NCBI GenBank assembly: GCA_900320345.1
Contig: ONRZ01000001.1
Coordinates: 1 to 64,000, forward strand
From: an uncultured Lachnospiraceae bacterium
Lineage (GTDB): Bacteria > Bacillota > Clostridia > Lachnospirales > Lachnospiraceae
DNA: 64,000 bases
Reading direction: 5' to 3'
Of this stretch, positions 42,403 through 52,064 are shown in pieces (the first letter of the stretch is position 1; each line of letters begins with the position of its first letter). Below the pieces are notes generated by a model. That model worked only from the letters and a program-made list of their open reading frames with translations, was not told the DNA's origin and made no database searches. A program made the position numbers and the translations under genes.

Positions 42403-43911
42403 ATGAAGAGTATTTTTGAACGCATAGATGCCCTGGTCAAGGAATGCGGCTGTGTTCCCGAAGGTTATGTCCTGGAGGATGCCCTTAAGGGTGATGAGAA
42501 GCCGGCTTTGGTCATGGGCGAACAGGAAGGGCTTATAGGCCAGCCAATACCGATGCCTCCGAAGGGCATGCTCGGCAAGGCTGTTGATATGATAAGGAAT
42601 AATCTTGAGATAAATGCAAGGCTTGCCGTGCATTCCTTTGATGATGAGGAACTCGGCTTCAGAGTTGCGGATATCAGGGGACTTCTTCTTAAGAATATCA
42701 TAGATAACATTAAGGATTACGATCCTCATAAGCTTTCCACACTGGCATATTCACTGACAATGTTCGGCACCAAGCTTGAGACTGTCAAGCTTGGCCTTCT
42801 GATCCTTGTTCTGTTTGATTTTGCGGACGACGAGGTTATAAGGAAACACATAATCACCCTGGGTCTTTATGAGGAATTCACGTCTTATGTGATCTCCAAT
42901 GCAAAGAGCTGGCCCAAGGAGATAAGTGATCATGTCTATTATATCTATGCCCGGAAGTTAAGCGGCTGGGGCAAGATAAATGCGATGGAGTGCCTTGAGC
43001 CGATAAATGATGAGGTAAGGGACTGGGTACTCTGCCATGGCTGCCGTAATGACATATCTTTCGGATATCTGGGAAAAGCAGCATACGAAAAATGTGATTT
43101 TGAAAATGCCTTAAGAAGGGGAAACCTTAACGAAGAACAGATGCAGGGCGCCCGTGATATAATGCGTGGCCTTCTTGAAGATATGCCGGGCAGGGGGATA
43201 TCCGAGGTTAACAATCCCGCACTTTTGACCATGCTCTATTTAAAGGAACTTGCCGAGCATAATATGGATCTTGAGGACGTATCAAATCTGTACGAACTTA
43301 AAAACTATCTGAGAGGCAATGAAAGATCCTCCGAAAGCGACAACAACAAGGCCATACAGATAATAGACCGACTTCTGAGCCTGTCGGACGCGGAGGATAT
43401 GATAAAAAAAGGCGTAAGTGAAGATCCGGAACTGGCCGTACCCACTGCTTCGGAAGCCGGCATGGATATCGCGGATGAACTGCTGGAATTCGTAAACAGT
43501 GATTTCCTGCATTATTATAAATATGTGTATTATTTTATGAGGGACGGCGTTTATGTGGATGAGTTCCTAAACATTTGCAGCAAGAATCTTGTGGGACGCG
43601 ATTTTAAGGAAGGCATGGGAACAGAGGAGCCGGAACCCGATTCGGAGAATACATGGCAGCTTGATGTCGTGCTTAAATACCTTGGGACATATCCGGGCGA
43701 AGGCGGAAAGCTTCTTGTGACGGCGATCAATTCAAGCATCCTGCAATACAGACAGCAGGCGGCGGAGACGATAAGACAGTGGGAAGAACTCAAGGGGCTG
43801 CCGCTTAAGAAGATAAGCAGCGAAGTATTCCATGCGGTAAAGAAGATAAAGAAGAAGGAAGTGGATGAGGAACTTAAGAAGGCATGGGACGAGGTGCTGG
43901 ATTTCAAATAG
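42403..43911 (+). CDS. Helical-repeat protein of unknown function
   Basis: A 502-residue soluble protein made largely of short amphipathic helices in the manner of HEAT/ARM-like repeats (for example DPHKLSTLAYSLTMFGTKLE, LLILVLFDFADDEVIRKHI, QQAAETIRQWEELKG). There is no signal peptide, membrane helix or catalytic motif that I can name. The C-terminal 35 residues are Lys/Glu-rich. The start GGGAGCGTATTA-ATG is acceptable. It is a separate unit after glgP-malQ, on the same strand. It could be a scaffold or a stress-related adaptor; no function is claimed. Confidence 0.75.
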   Translation: MKSIFERIDALVKECGCVPEGYVLEDALKGDEKPALVMGEQEGLIGQPIPMPPKGMLGKAVDMIRNNLEINARLAVHSFDDEELGFRVADIRGLLLKNIIDNIKDYDPHKLSTLAYSLTMFGTKLETVKLGLLILVLFDFADDEVIRKHIITLGLYEEFTSYVISNAKSWPKEISDHVYYIYARKLSGWGKINAMECLEPINDEVRDWVLCHGCRNDISFGYLGKAAYEKCDFENALRRGNLNEEQMQGARDIMRGLLEDMPGRGISEVNNPALLTMLYLKELAEHNMDLEDVSNLYELKNYLRGNERSSESDNNKAIQIIDRLLSLSDAEDMIKKGVSEDPELAVPTASEAGMDIADELLEFVNSDFLHYYKYVYYFMRDGVYVDEFLNICSKNLVGRDFKEGMGTEEPEPDSENTWQLDVVLKYLGTYPGEGGKLLVTAINSSILQYRQQAAETIRQWEELKGLPLKKISSEVFHAVKKIKKKEVDEELKKAWDEVLDFK

Positions 43912-43951
43912 GAACAGATATCATTTTCAGACAGAGTAAAGGAGACGGTAT

Positions 43952-44503
43952 ATGAAGGAATGTTATGTTTTTTTGGCGGATGGTTTTGAGGAGATCGAAG
44001 CACTTACGGTGGTTGACATCTTAAGACGCGACAATATCGTGGTCAAGACTGTATCCATCACGGACAACTGTGAAGTGAGGGGATCTCACGACATTTATGT
44101 CAGGGCAGACAAGGTGCTCTCACAGGTGCATTCAAATGATGCGGCAATTCTTATATTGCCCGGAGGGATGCCGGGAACATTAAATCTTAAGGAATGTGAA
44201 CCGCTTATGGATATGGTAAGGCAGTTTGCACAGACAAACAGACGTATAGCCGCTATCTGCGCCGCACCCACGGTACTCGGCGATATGGGGCTGTTGGAAG
44301 GGAAAAAGGCATGCTGTTATCCCGGAATGGAAGAACAGTTGAAAGGTGCAAAGGTCTGCAAGGATGATGTGGTGACAGACGGCAATATCACGACTTCGCG
44401 GGGGCTGGGCACGGCGATCCCGTTCGCACTCGAGCTTGTCAGGATCTTTGACAGCGAGACGGAAGCGGGAGCAATGAAACGTAAGATAGTATTTAATCAC
44501 TGA
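43952..44503 (+). CDS. DJ-1/PfpI family protein
   Basis: A 183-residue cytosolic protein of the DJ-1/ThiJ/PfpI superfamily. The nucleophile elbow AAICAAP holds the reactive Cys (about residue 108), the acidic partner is Glu in DGFEEIEALTV (about 17), and ILPGGMPG and TSRGLGTAIPFALELV complete the fold. Such proteins act in glyoxalase/deglycase-type protection or as chaperones; the exact activity cannot be read here. AAAGGAGACGGTAT precedes the ATG. It sits 40 bp behind the helical-repeat gene. Confidence 0.92.
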   Translation: MKECYVFLADGFEEIEALTVVDILRRDNIVVKTVSITDNCEVRGSHDIYVRADKVLSQVHSNDAAILILPGGMPGTLNLKECEPLMDMVRQFAQTNRRIAAICAAPTVLGDMGLLEGKKACCYPGMEEQLKGAKVCKDDVVTDGNITTSRGLGTAIPFALELVRIFDSETEAGAMKRKIVFNH

Positions 44504-44539
44504 TGTTATAAGGGATGGCCTCATCTTCGAATATTACAC

Positions 44540-44568
44540 TGGAAATTAAAGTATGTGTGTGTTATACT
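44540..44568 (+). promoter_or_regulatory. Promoter of tig-clpP-clpX
   Basis: TGGAAA (44540-44545), 17 bp and TATACT (44563-44568) preceded by TGT (extended -10). It gives a start near 44575 and thus supports the tig ATG at 44609, not the earlier in-frame codon at 44555. Confidence 0.65.
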
Positions 44569-44608
44569 CGGAAATGATGTGCTTATCACAGAGGAGGAAT
44601 TTGTAATA

Positions 44609-45931
44609 ATGAGTTTACAGGTTGAAAATTTGGAACACAATATGGCGAAGCTTACCATTGAAGTGAGCGCCGAAGAATTTGACAAGGCAAGGACGGAAGC
44701 ATACAAGAAGAACAGGAACAAGATAAGTGTTCCCGGTTTCCGCAAGGGTAAGGTTCCGCAGCAGATGATAGAGAGGATGTACGGACCGGAGATATTCTAC
44801 GAGGATGCCGCAAATATCATCATTCCCGATGCTTATGAGAAGGAGATATCGGAGCATAAGGAGATAAACATTGTCTCGCAGCCCAAGATCGACGTAACAC
44901 AGTGCGAGAAGGGCAAGGCTTTCATCTTCACGGCTGAAGTTGCACTTAAGCCTCCGGTCGATCTCGGAAAGTATAAGGGCGTTAAGATCGATAAGATCGA
45001 CAGGGATGTTACCGACGAAGAGGTAAATAAGGAAATAGATAAGGAACGCGAGAGCAATGCGCGTACCATCACGGTGGAAGACAGGCCCGTCAAGGATAAG
45101 GATATGACTATCATTGATTTTGAAGGCTTTGTTGACGGAGAGGCTTTTGAAGGCGGAAAGGGCGAGAATTATCCGCTTACCATCGGTTCGGGTGCTTTCA
45201 TACCCGGCTTTGAAGAGCAGCTCATCGGAGCTAAGATTGATGAGGAGACAGAAGTCAAGGTGACCTTCCCCGAGGATTATCATGCCGAGGAACTTAAGGG
45301 TAAGGATGCGGTGTTCAAGGTAACCGTACATGAGATCAAGGAGAAGGAACTTCCGGAGCTTGACGATGAGTTCGCAAGTGAGGTATCGGAGTTTGATACA
45401 TTGGAGGAATATAAGGAAGACGTAAAGAAGAAACTTTCCGAGAAGAAGGAGCAGGAAGCCAAGACAAAGAAAGAGGATGCCGTTATAGAGGCTATAATAA
45501 ATGATTCAAAGATGGATATCCCGGATGCCATGATAGATTCACAGACACGTCAGATGGCCCAGGATTATGCGGGCAGGCTGTCGCAGCAGGGACTTACGCT
45601 CGAGCAGTACTTCCAGTTCACGGGAATGGATATGGATAAGTTCCTTGAGCAGATGAGGCCCGGAGCCCTTAAGCGTATCCAGTCAAGGCTTGTCATGGAA
45701 GCTGTTGCCGATGCAGAAGGCCTTACGGTATCGGATGATGATTACGATCATGAACTTGGCAGAATGGCCGAGATGTATCAGATGGAGAAGGATAAGCTTA
45801 AGGATCTTGTGGGTGATTACGAGAAGGAGCAGATCACGGAAGATCTTAAGATACAGAAGGCAGTTGATTTCGTAGTGGATAATGCCAAGGAAAGCAAGCC
45901 GAGGTCAACGAAGAAGAAGGAAGAAGAGTAA
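44609..45931 (+). CDS. tig: Trigger factor, ribosome-bound chaperone and prolyl isomerase
   Basis: Binds the ribosomal exit tunnel through L23 and folds nascent chains. The 440-residue protein has the N-terminal ribosome-binding signature FRKGKVPQQMI, a central FKBP-type isomerase domain (about 150-240; DMTIIDFEGFVDGEAFEGG) and a long helical C-terminal domain ending in a Lys/Glu tail. GAGGAGG precedes the ATG by 11 nt. It heads the tig-clpP-clpX-lon-engB cluster conserved across Firmicutes; clpP begins 13 bp after its stop. Confidence 0.97.
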   Translation: MSLQVENLEHNMAKLTIEVSAEEFDKARTEAYKKNRNKISVPGFRKGKVPQQMIERMYGPEIFYEDAANIIIPDAYEKEISEHKEINIVSQPKIDVTQCEKGKAFIFTAEVALKPPVDLGKYKGVKIDKIDRDVTDEEVNKEIDKERESNARTITVEDRPVKDKDMTIIDFEGFVDGEAFEGGKGENYPLTIGSGAFIPGFEEQLIGAKIDEETEVKVTFPEDYHAEELKGKDAVFKVTVHEIKEKELPELDDEFASEVSEFDTLEEYKEDVKKKLSEKKEQEAKTKKEDAVIEAIINDSKMDIPDAMIDSQTRQMAQDYAGRLSQQGLTLEQYFQFTGMDMDKFLEQMRPGALKRIQSRLVMEAVADAEGLTVSDDDYDHELGRMAEMYQMEKDKLKDLVGDYEKEQITEDLKIQKAVDFVVDNAKESKPRSTKKKEEE

Positions 45932-45944
45932 GAGGGAGGCATAA

Positions 45945-46529
45945 ATGAGCTTAGTACCTTATGTCATAGAACAGACAAGCCGCGGTGAGCGGTCTTACGA
46001 TATTTTCTCAAGGCTTTTAAAGGAACGTATAGTGTTTCTGGGAGAGGAAGTAAACCAGACCACATCGAGCCTGATAGTCGCACAGATGATGTTTCTGGAA
46101 GCCGAAGATCCGGATAAGGATATACATTTTTATATAAACAGTCCGGGTGGTTCGGTGACTGACGGATATGCGATCTATGATACCATGCATTACGTTAAGT
46201 GTGATGTTGCAACATACTGCATGGGTATGGCGGCAAGTATGGGAGCATTCCTGCTCGCGGGAGGAGAAAAGGGCAAGAGATTTGCACTGCCCAATGCAGA
46301 GGTAATGATACATCAGCCGCTCGGAGGCACGAAGGGACAGGCGACCGAGATAGAGATAGCGGCCAAGCAGATCCTCCGCACGAGGGAGAACTTAAACCGC
46401 ATCTTATCGGAGAATACGGGCAGGCCTATAGAGGAGATCGCAAGGGATACCGAACGAGATAACTGGATGACGGCACAGGAGGCTCTTGATTACGGGCTTA
46501 TAGACAAGATAATAACTTCGAGGGCGTAG
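45945..46529 (+). CDS. clpP: ATP-dependent Clp protease, proteolytic subunit
   Basis: Serine protease forming the tetradecameric barrel that degrades unfolded and tagged proteins delivered by ClpX. At 194 residues it has the catalytic triad: Ser in [11 protein letters not shown], His in MIHQPLGG and Asp in [19 protein letters not shown] lies before the ATG. It is 13 bp after tig and 30 bp before clpX. The first residues, [20 protein letters not shown], are the usual processed N-terminus. Confidence 0.97.
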   Translation: MSLVPYVIEQTSRGERSYDIFSRLLKERIVFLGEEVNQTTSSLIVAQMMFLEAEDPDKDIHFYINSPGGSVTDGYAIYDTMHYVKCDVATYCMGMAASMGAFLLAGGEKGKRFALPNAEVMIHQPLGGTKGQATEIEIAAKQILRTRENLNRILSENTGRPIEEIARDTERDNWMTAQEALDYGLIDKIITSRA

Positions 46530-46559
46530 TGGAACAAACAGAGAATAAGGGGATAGATC

Positions 46560-47831
46560 ATGGCAGGTAAGATTGATGACAGAATAAGATGTTCATTCTG
46601 TAACAAGCCGGAAAATCAGGTCCGCAAGCTTATAGCAGGACCGGCAGGAGCTTATATATGCGATGAGTGTATTGAGATCTGCATGGATATAATCCGTGAT
46701 GAGTTAGAGGATGATCCGTATATGGATGATGAAGGCAGTGAGGGAAGCCTTCACATTAACCTTCTCAAACCCAGAGAGATAAAGGCATTTCTCGACGAGA
46801 ACGTGATCGGGCAGGAGGAAGCAAAGAAGGTTCTTTCGGTTGCCGTATATAACCATTATAAGAGGGTTACGGCAGCGGAAGACAGCGATGTTGAACTCCA
46901 GAAGAGCAACATAATAATGCTCGGACCTACAGGCTCTGGTAAGACGCTGCTTGCACAGACTCTGGCCAAGATAATAAATGTTCCGTTCTGTATCGCAGAT
47001 GCAACGGCTCTTACGGAAGCGGGATATGTGGGTGAGGATGTCGAGAATATCCTGTTAAAGCTTATCCAGGCTGCGGATTATGATATCAAGCGTGCCGAAT
47101 ACGGCATCATCTATATCGATGAGATAGACAAGATAACGAGGAAGAGTGAGAACGTATCTATCACAAGGGATGTATCGGGTGAAGGCGTTCAGCAGGCACT
47201 CCTTAAGATAATAGAAGGAACCATGGCATCTGTTCCGCCTCAGGGAGGAAGGAAGCATCCGCACCAGGAGCTCATACAGATAGATACCACCAATATCCTC
47301 TTTATCTGCGGCGGTGCTTTTGAAGGACTTGATAAGATAGTAGAGAACAGGCTTGACAAGAAGTCCATAGGATTTAATGCCGAGATCAAGGCGCGTAACG
47401 AACAGGATATAAATGAGCTTCTTAAACAGGTTCAGCCTGAAGACCTTGTGAAATACGGCATAATCCCCGAGTTTGTAGGGCGTGTGCCGATCGGTGTATC
47501 GCTTCAGGGACTTGATGAGGACGCACTCGTTAAGGTACTTACGGAGCCCAAGAATGCGATAATCAAGCAGTACGAGAGACTGTTCGAGATGGACGGCGTT
47601 GAGCTGCAGTTTGAGGATGAGGCAGTAAGGGCGATCGCTAAGAAAGCCCATGAGCGTAAGACCGGAGCCAGAGGTTTAAGGTCGATACTCGAGAAGCTGA
47701 TGCTCGAGCTCATGTATGAGATACCTTCCGATTCGAGGATACATAAGGTGGTCATAACGGCCTCGGCCGTGGAGAACGGAGGAGAACCGCTCATCATGAG
47801 ACGGGGAAGCAAACTTAAGAAGGCAGAGTAA
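46560..47831 (+). CDS. clpX: Clp protease ATP-binding subunit ClpX
   Basis: AAA+ unfoldase that recognises substrates and threads them into ClpP. The 423 residues hold an N-terminal C4 zinc domain ([15 protein letters not shown]), Walker A GPTGSGKT, Walker [11 protein letters not shown], the pore loop in GYVGEDV and sensor 2 in GARGLRSI; the ClpP-docking loop segment IGF is in [20 protein letters not shown] precedes the ATG. Same operon as clpP, with a weak hairpin before lon. Confidence 0.97.
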   Translation: MAGKIDDRIRCSFCNKPENQVRKLIAGPAGAYICDECIEICMDIIRDELEDDPYMDDEGSEGSLHINLLKPREIKAFLDENVIGQEEAKKVLSVAVYNHYKRVTAAEDSDVELQKSNIIMLGPTGSGKTLLAQTLAKIINVPFCIADATALTEAGYVGEDVENILLKLIQAADYDIKRAEYGIIYIDEIDKITRKSENVSITRDVSGEGVQQALLKIIEGTMASVPPQGGRKHPHQELIQIDTTNILFICGGAFEGLDKIVENRLDKKSIGFNAEIKARNEQDINELLKQVQPEDLVKYGIIPEFVGRVPIGVSLQGLDEDALVKVLTEPKNAIIKQYERLFEMDGVELQFEDEAVRAIAKKAHERKTGARGLRSILEKLMLELMYEIPSDSRIHKVVITASAVENGGEPLIMRRGSKLKKAE

Positions 47832-47845
47832 GATATGATGATAAG

Positions 47846-47875
47846 TGTCTCCGTGTAATGCGGAGGCATTTGTTT
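47846..47875 (+). terminator. Weak terminator or attenuator between clpX and lon
   Basis: TGTCTCCG (47846-47853) pairs with CGGAGGCA (47861-47868) over 8 positions with one G-U, followed by TTTGTTT. It could partly separate lon expression from clpPX. Confidence 0.5.
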
Positions 47876-47930
47876 AATACAGCATTCGGTTTCCGTTTAT
47901 TGTACGGGATCTTGCTTTAAGAGGTGTGAT

Positions 47931-50273
47931 ATGCCGGTGCGAGCATACAAGAAAAAGATGCCGGTCATTTCCGTAAGGGGACTTGCGGTGATGCCGGGGA
48001 TGATAATACATTTTGACATAGTAAAGGATACGGCCGTAAGATCCATAGAACGTGCGATGGTCCGGAAGGATCAGCATGTTTTTATTGTCATGGCAAAGGA
48101 GCCTGAAAACGGGAAGCAGGACAAGGGAGAACTGTACGGTACCGGATGTATCTGCGTGGTAAGACAGGTACTTAAGCTCCCGAACAAGACCATAAGAGTG
48201 CTGGTCGAGGGCATAAGACGTGCGGATATCATGGAGACTTATGAAGAGGACGAATGTCTTATGGGAGTTGTCCGTCCGGTAACGATCGACGGTACGTTAA
48301 GTTATGAGGAAGAGACGGAGCCCGAGAGAGTTGCCCTCATCCAATCCTTTATGACGACAATGCGGGAATACCTTAAGTACAATCCCAAGATAGAGAAAGT
48401 ACTCAGTAAGTGTAAGGTCTCCAGGATGCCGTTTGCGGATCTTATGGATCTGTATGCCGCGCACCTCCCGATGAGCGCATATGATAGGCAGAGGCTTTTG
48501 GAGACGGGTGATGATCGGGAAAGAGCGGTAGTTTTCTGCAGCATACTTGAAAATGAGATAAACATCATGAAGGTAAGGCAGGATCTGCAGGAACAGGTCC
48601 GTGAACGTGTTGATAAGAATCAGAGAGAGTATATCCTAAGGGAGCAGCTTAAGGCGATAAAGGAGGAACTCGGCGCGGGGAAGTCCGTTACGGATGAAGA
48701 TGAATACCTGCTTAAGATAGATAAGCTCAAGGCATCTGCGGAGGTAAAGGAAAAGCTCAGAAAGGAAGTTGACCGCCTTGGTCAAGCATCTCCGTTTTCG
48801 TCGGAAAGCGGGGTTATACGCGGTTATATAGAGACGCTGCTGGAAATGCCGTGGGATAAGACTTCAAGAGATAACAAAAATCTTGATGATGCCGAGAGGA
48901 TCTTAAATGAGGATCATTACGGGCTTGAGAAGGTCAAGGAAAGGATGCTTGAATTTCTCGCGGTAAGGAATCTAAATACAGGGGGCAATAGTCCCATAGT
49001 GTGTCTTGTGGGGCCTCCGGGAACGGGAAAGACCAGTATAGCTCGTTCGGTAGCAAGGGCTCTTAACAGGAAATATGTAAGGATAAGCCTTGGCGGAGTA
49101 AGGGACGAGGCGGAGATACGCGGCCATCGTAAGACATATGTGGGAGCAATGCCCGGGCGTATTGCCGCAGGACTTAAGAATGCCGGGGTTAAGAACCCTC
49201 TGTTCCTGCTCGACGAGATCGACAAGATGAGCAGTGACTACAGAGGAGATACCGCTTCGGCTCTCCTGGAGGTTCTTGACAGTGAGCAGAACAATAAGTT
49301 CAGGGATCATTACATAGAACTTCCGATAGATCTTTCCGAGGTACTGTTCATTGCGACGGCCAATTCGGTTTCGGATATACCGAAGCCTCTGCTTGACCGT
49401 ATGGAATTGATAGAGGTATCGAGTTATACGGAGAATGAAAAGCTGCATATAGCCAGGGAATACCTTGTGCCCAAACAGCTTTTAAAGAACGGTCTGAAGG
49501 AAGGCCAGCTTACGATAGCGGACAAGGCATTAGAGCAGATAATACGGGGATATACGAGGGAAGCCGGCGTAAGGAATCTTGAACGAAAGATAGGAGAGAT
49601 ATGCCGGAAGTCTGCGCGCATGATCCTGCAGGATAAGAAAAAGAACATTAAGATCACCGCGGGTAATCTTGAGAAATATCTGGGAAAGATCCGTTATGAA
49701 TATGATAAGGCAAATGAAGAAGACGAGGTCGGTATAGTAAGAGGTCTTGCATGGACGGCGGTCGGAGGAGATACGCTCCAGATAGAGGTAAACGTCATGC
49801 CCGGAAAGGGTGAGCTCAAGCTCACGGGCCAGCTTGGTGATGTGATGAAGGAATCGGCCCAGACCGGAGTCAGCTACATAAGATCCGTAAGCACAAAGGC
49901 TGGGATCAGGGCGGACTATTTTGCGAAGCATGATATCCATATACACATCCCTCAGGGTTCGGTGCCCAAGGACGGACCGTCAGCCGGTATAACAATGGCG
50001 ACGGCCATATACTCGGCAGTCACGGGGATAAAGGTAAAGGCAAGCGTTGCTATGACGGGTGAGATCACGCTCAGGGGAAGAGTGCTCCCGATAGGCGGAC
50101 TTAAGGAAAAGACTCTTGCGGCAAAGAATGCGGGTATAAAGACAGTACTCGTGCCGAAGAAGAATGAGAAGGATATAGAGGAAATAAGCGACGAGATACT
50201 TAAAGGTCTTAAGATAGTATACGTTGAGACGATGGAGGACGTGCTAATGCACGCACTGGTAAAGCAGGCATGA
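47931..50273 (+). CDS. lon: ATP-dependent protease Lon
   Basis: A 780-residue hexameric AAA+ protease for damaged and regulatory proteins. N-terminal substrate domain (about 1-200), AAA+ module with Walker A GPPGTGKTS and Walker B LFLLDEIDKM, and the C-terminal Ser-Lys dyad: Ser in PKDGPSAGITMATA and the Lys about 43 residues later in GLKEKTLAAKNAG. Length is normal for bacterial LonA. TTAAGAGGTG precedes the ATG. The stop overlaps the engB start (ATGA). Confidence 0.97.
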   Translation: MPVRAYKKKMPVISVRGLAVMPGMIIHFDIVKDTAVRSIERAMVRKDQHVFIVMAKEPENGKQDKGELYGTGCICVVRQVLKLPNKTIRVLVEGIRRADIMETYEEDECLMGVVRPVTIDGTLSYEEETEPERVALIQSFMTTMREYLKYNPKIEKVLSKCKVSRMPFADLMDLYAAHLPMSAYDRQRLLETGDDRERAVVFCSILENEINIMKVRQDLQEQVRERVDKNQREYILREQLKAIKEELGAGKSVTDEDEYLLKIDKLKASAEVKEKLRKEVDRLGQASPFSSESGVIRGYIETLLEMPWDKTSRDNKNLDDAERILNEDHYGLEKVKERMLEFLAVRNLNTGGNSPIVCLVGPPGTGKTSIARSVARALNRKYVRISLGGVRDEAEIRGHRKTYVGAMPGRIAAGLKNAGVKNPLFLLDEIDKMSSDYRGDTASALLEVLDSEQNNKFRDHYIELPIDLSEVLFIATANSVSDIPKPLLDRMELIEVSSYTENEKLHIAREYLVPKQLLKNGLKEGQLTIADKALEQIIRGYTREAGVRNLERKIGEICRKSARMILQDKKKNIKITAGNLEKYLGKIRYEYDKANEEDEVGIVRGLAWTAVGGDTLQIEVNVMPGKGELKLTGQLGDVMKESAQTGVSYIRSVSTKAGIRADYFAKHDIHIHIPQGSVPKDGPSAGITMATAIYSAVTGIKVKASVAMTGEITLRGRVLPIGGLKEKTLAAKNAGIKTVLVPKKNEKDIEEISDEILKGLKIVYVETMEDVLMHALVKQA

Positions 50274-50863
50274 AGATAAAAAACGTAAGTCTCGAGACAG
50301 TCTGCGGGATAACCAGCAGGCTGCCGGACAATAAATATCCCGAGATAGCCTTTGCGGGCAAGAGTAATGTCGGGAAGTCATCACTTATAAATGTGCTCAT
50401 GAACCGCAAGTCGCTGGCCAGGACATCGGCGCAGCCCGGAAAGACGCAGACGATAAATTTTTACAATATAAACGATGAACTGTATTTTACAGACCTGCCC
50501 GGCTACGGATACGCCAGGGTATCCAGGGAGACCAAAGAAAAATGGGGCAGGATGATAGAGAGGTACTTAAGGAGTTCAAAGCAGTTAAGGGCAGTATTCC
50601 TGCTTATTGACATAAGGCACGAACCGTCTCAGAATGATGTGGAGATGTACAGATGGATCGCGGACAACGGCTATGAACCGATAGTCATCGCGACCAAACT
50701 TGATAAGATAAACAGAAGCCAGACAGCGAAGAATCTAAGGGTAATACGGGATAAACTGAAGGTCCGGGAAGGTATAAAGATAATACCGTTTTCGGCACAG
50801 ACCAAGCAGGGAAGAGAGGAAATATATGAAACGATCGACGAAATACTTAAAGATAATAGTTAA
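50270..50863 (+). CDS. engB: Ribosome biogenesis GTPase EngB/YsxC
   Basis: Essential-class GTPase for assembly of the 50S subunit, 197 residues. G motifs are G1 GKSNVGKS, G2 around KTQTINF, G3 DLPGYGYA, G4 TKLD and G5 FSAQT. The start overlaps the lon stop by 4 nt (ATGA), so translation is coupled, as in many Firmicutes. Its last 38 nt overlap the start of the AI-2E family permease gene in another frame. Confidence 0.97.
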   Translation: MKIKNVSLETVCGITSRLPDNKYPEIAFAGKSNVGKSSLINVLMNRKSLARTSAQPGKTQTINFYNINDELYFTDLPGYGYARVSRETKEKWGRMIERYLRSSKQLRAVFLLIDIRHEPSQNDVEMYRWIADNGYEPIVIATKLDKINRSQTAKNLRVIRDKLKVREGIKIIPFSAQTKQGREEIYETIDEILKDNS

Positions 50864-52028
50864 CATAATTTCTTTTGCGGCGATCATGTTTATCTGCTTC
50901 TACGTTCTGCCGAAGCTGATAGTATTTTTCATGCCTTTTATTATAGCTGGGATCATAGCACTCATCGCAAATCCGGTCGTAAGATTCCTTGAGAAGAGGA
51001 TGAAGATAGTACGCAAGGCGGGGACTGCGGTTGTGATAATCATAGTGATTGCCCTTATCGTATTTTTGGGTTATCTTATAATTGCGAAGATAGTTGATGA
51101 GATCGTCTCTCTCGCGTCTGCGGCTCCTGAACTGTGGAGGAGGACAGAGCAGACGATCCGTTCGGCCATGGGACTGTACAACGTCTATCTCAACAAGATG
51201 CCGGCATCGGTACAGAACTGGCTTAATGATGCGACCGATAATGCCGGAACGAGTCTGACGGCTTGGTTCAGCGGCTTAAGGACACCGATCGCGGATACTA
51301 CATCCTCCCTTGCGCAGAATGTTCCGCTTGTAATAATCGGTATCATAATGGCGATACTTGCTTCGTACTTTTTCCTTGCGGAGAGGGATTATCTGGTGCG
51401 TCTTGTCCGTCGTATCGTACCAAAGCAGGTCATGGACAGATGGAATATCGTGTACGGTACCATGAAGGATGCAGTGGGCGGATATTTAAAGGCGCAGTTT
51501 AAGATAATGGGTATAGTATATATAGTGCTGTTCGTCGGGCTGCTGATCTTAAGACAGGATAATGCGCTCCTGGTCGGACTTCTTATAGCCCTGCTCGATT
51601 TCCTTCCTTTCTTCGGGACGGGTACCGTTATGGTGCCGTGGGCTATAATAGAACTGTTCCAGGCCGATTATAAGCTTGCGGTCGGACTGATGATAACATG
51701 GGGAGCATCACAGCTTGTAAGACAGCTTGTCCAGCCTAAACTTGTGGGCGATTCGATCGGACTCGATCCGCTTCCGACGATACTTCTGCTTTATGTGGGC
51801 TTCCGCCTGAAGGGAGCTGCAGGTCTTATCCTTGCGGTCCCGGTCGGGATGATAGTCATCAATCTGTATAAGGCCGGCGTTTTCAGCAATTTTGTTTACA
51901 GCATCCGTATCCTCGGCAGGGATCTGGCAGGATTCCGCAGGTTCTCGGATGAGGAGCTCAGGGCGGAAGGCATCATTGAGGACAGTGAAAACATTAAGGC
52001 TGTTTCGGATGACAACGATAAGATATAA
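50826..52028 (+). CDS. AI-2E family (TqsA/YdiK-like) permease
   Basis: Integral membrane protein of 400 residues with about eight helices and the family plan: two N-terminal helices, a long amphipathic stretch (about 90-150), then the conserved core with FLAERDYLVRLVRRIVP, LALLDFLPFFGTG and LVQPKLVGDSIGLDPLPTILLLYVG. Members export autoinducer-2 or exchange ions (Na+/H+); the substrate here is open. GAGGAAATAT precedes the ATG, which lies inside engB (38-nt overlap), so the two are probably coupled. The last 40 residues are cytosolic and acidic. Confidence 0.9.
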   Translation: MKRSTKYLKIIVNIISFAAIMFICFYVLPKLIVFFMPFIIAGIIALIANPVVRFLEKRMKIVRKAGTAVVIIIVIALIVFLGYLIIAKIVDEIVSLASAAPELWRRTEQTIRSAMGLYNVYLNKMPASVQNWLNDATDNAGTSLTAWFSGLRTPIADTTSSLAQNVPLVIIGIIMAILASYFFLAERDYLVRLVRRIVPKQVMDRWNIVYGTMKDAVGGYLKAQFKIMGIVYIVLFVGLLILRQDNALLVGLLIALLDFLPFFGTGTVMVPWAIIELFQADYKLAVGLMITWGASQLVRQLVQPKLVGDSIGLDPLPTILLLYVGFRLKGAAGLILAVPVGMIVINLYKAGVFSNFVYSIRILGRDLAGFRRFSDEELRAEGIIEDSENIKAVSDDNDKI

Positions 52029-52064
52029 AACGGTAAATGCCGGTTTTTGGATGGGATTATTGAT

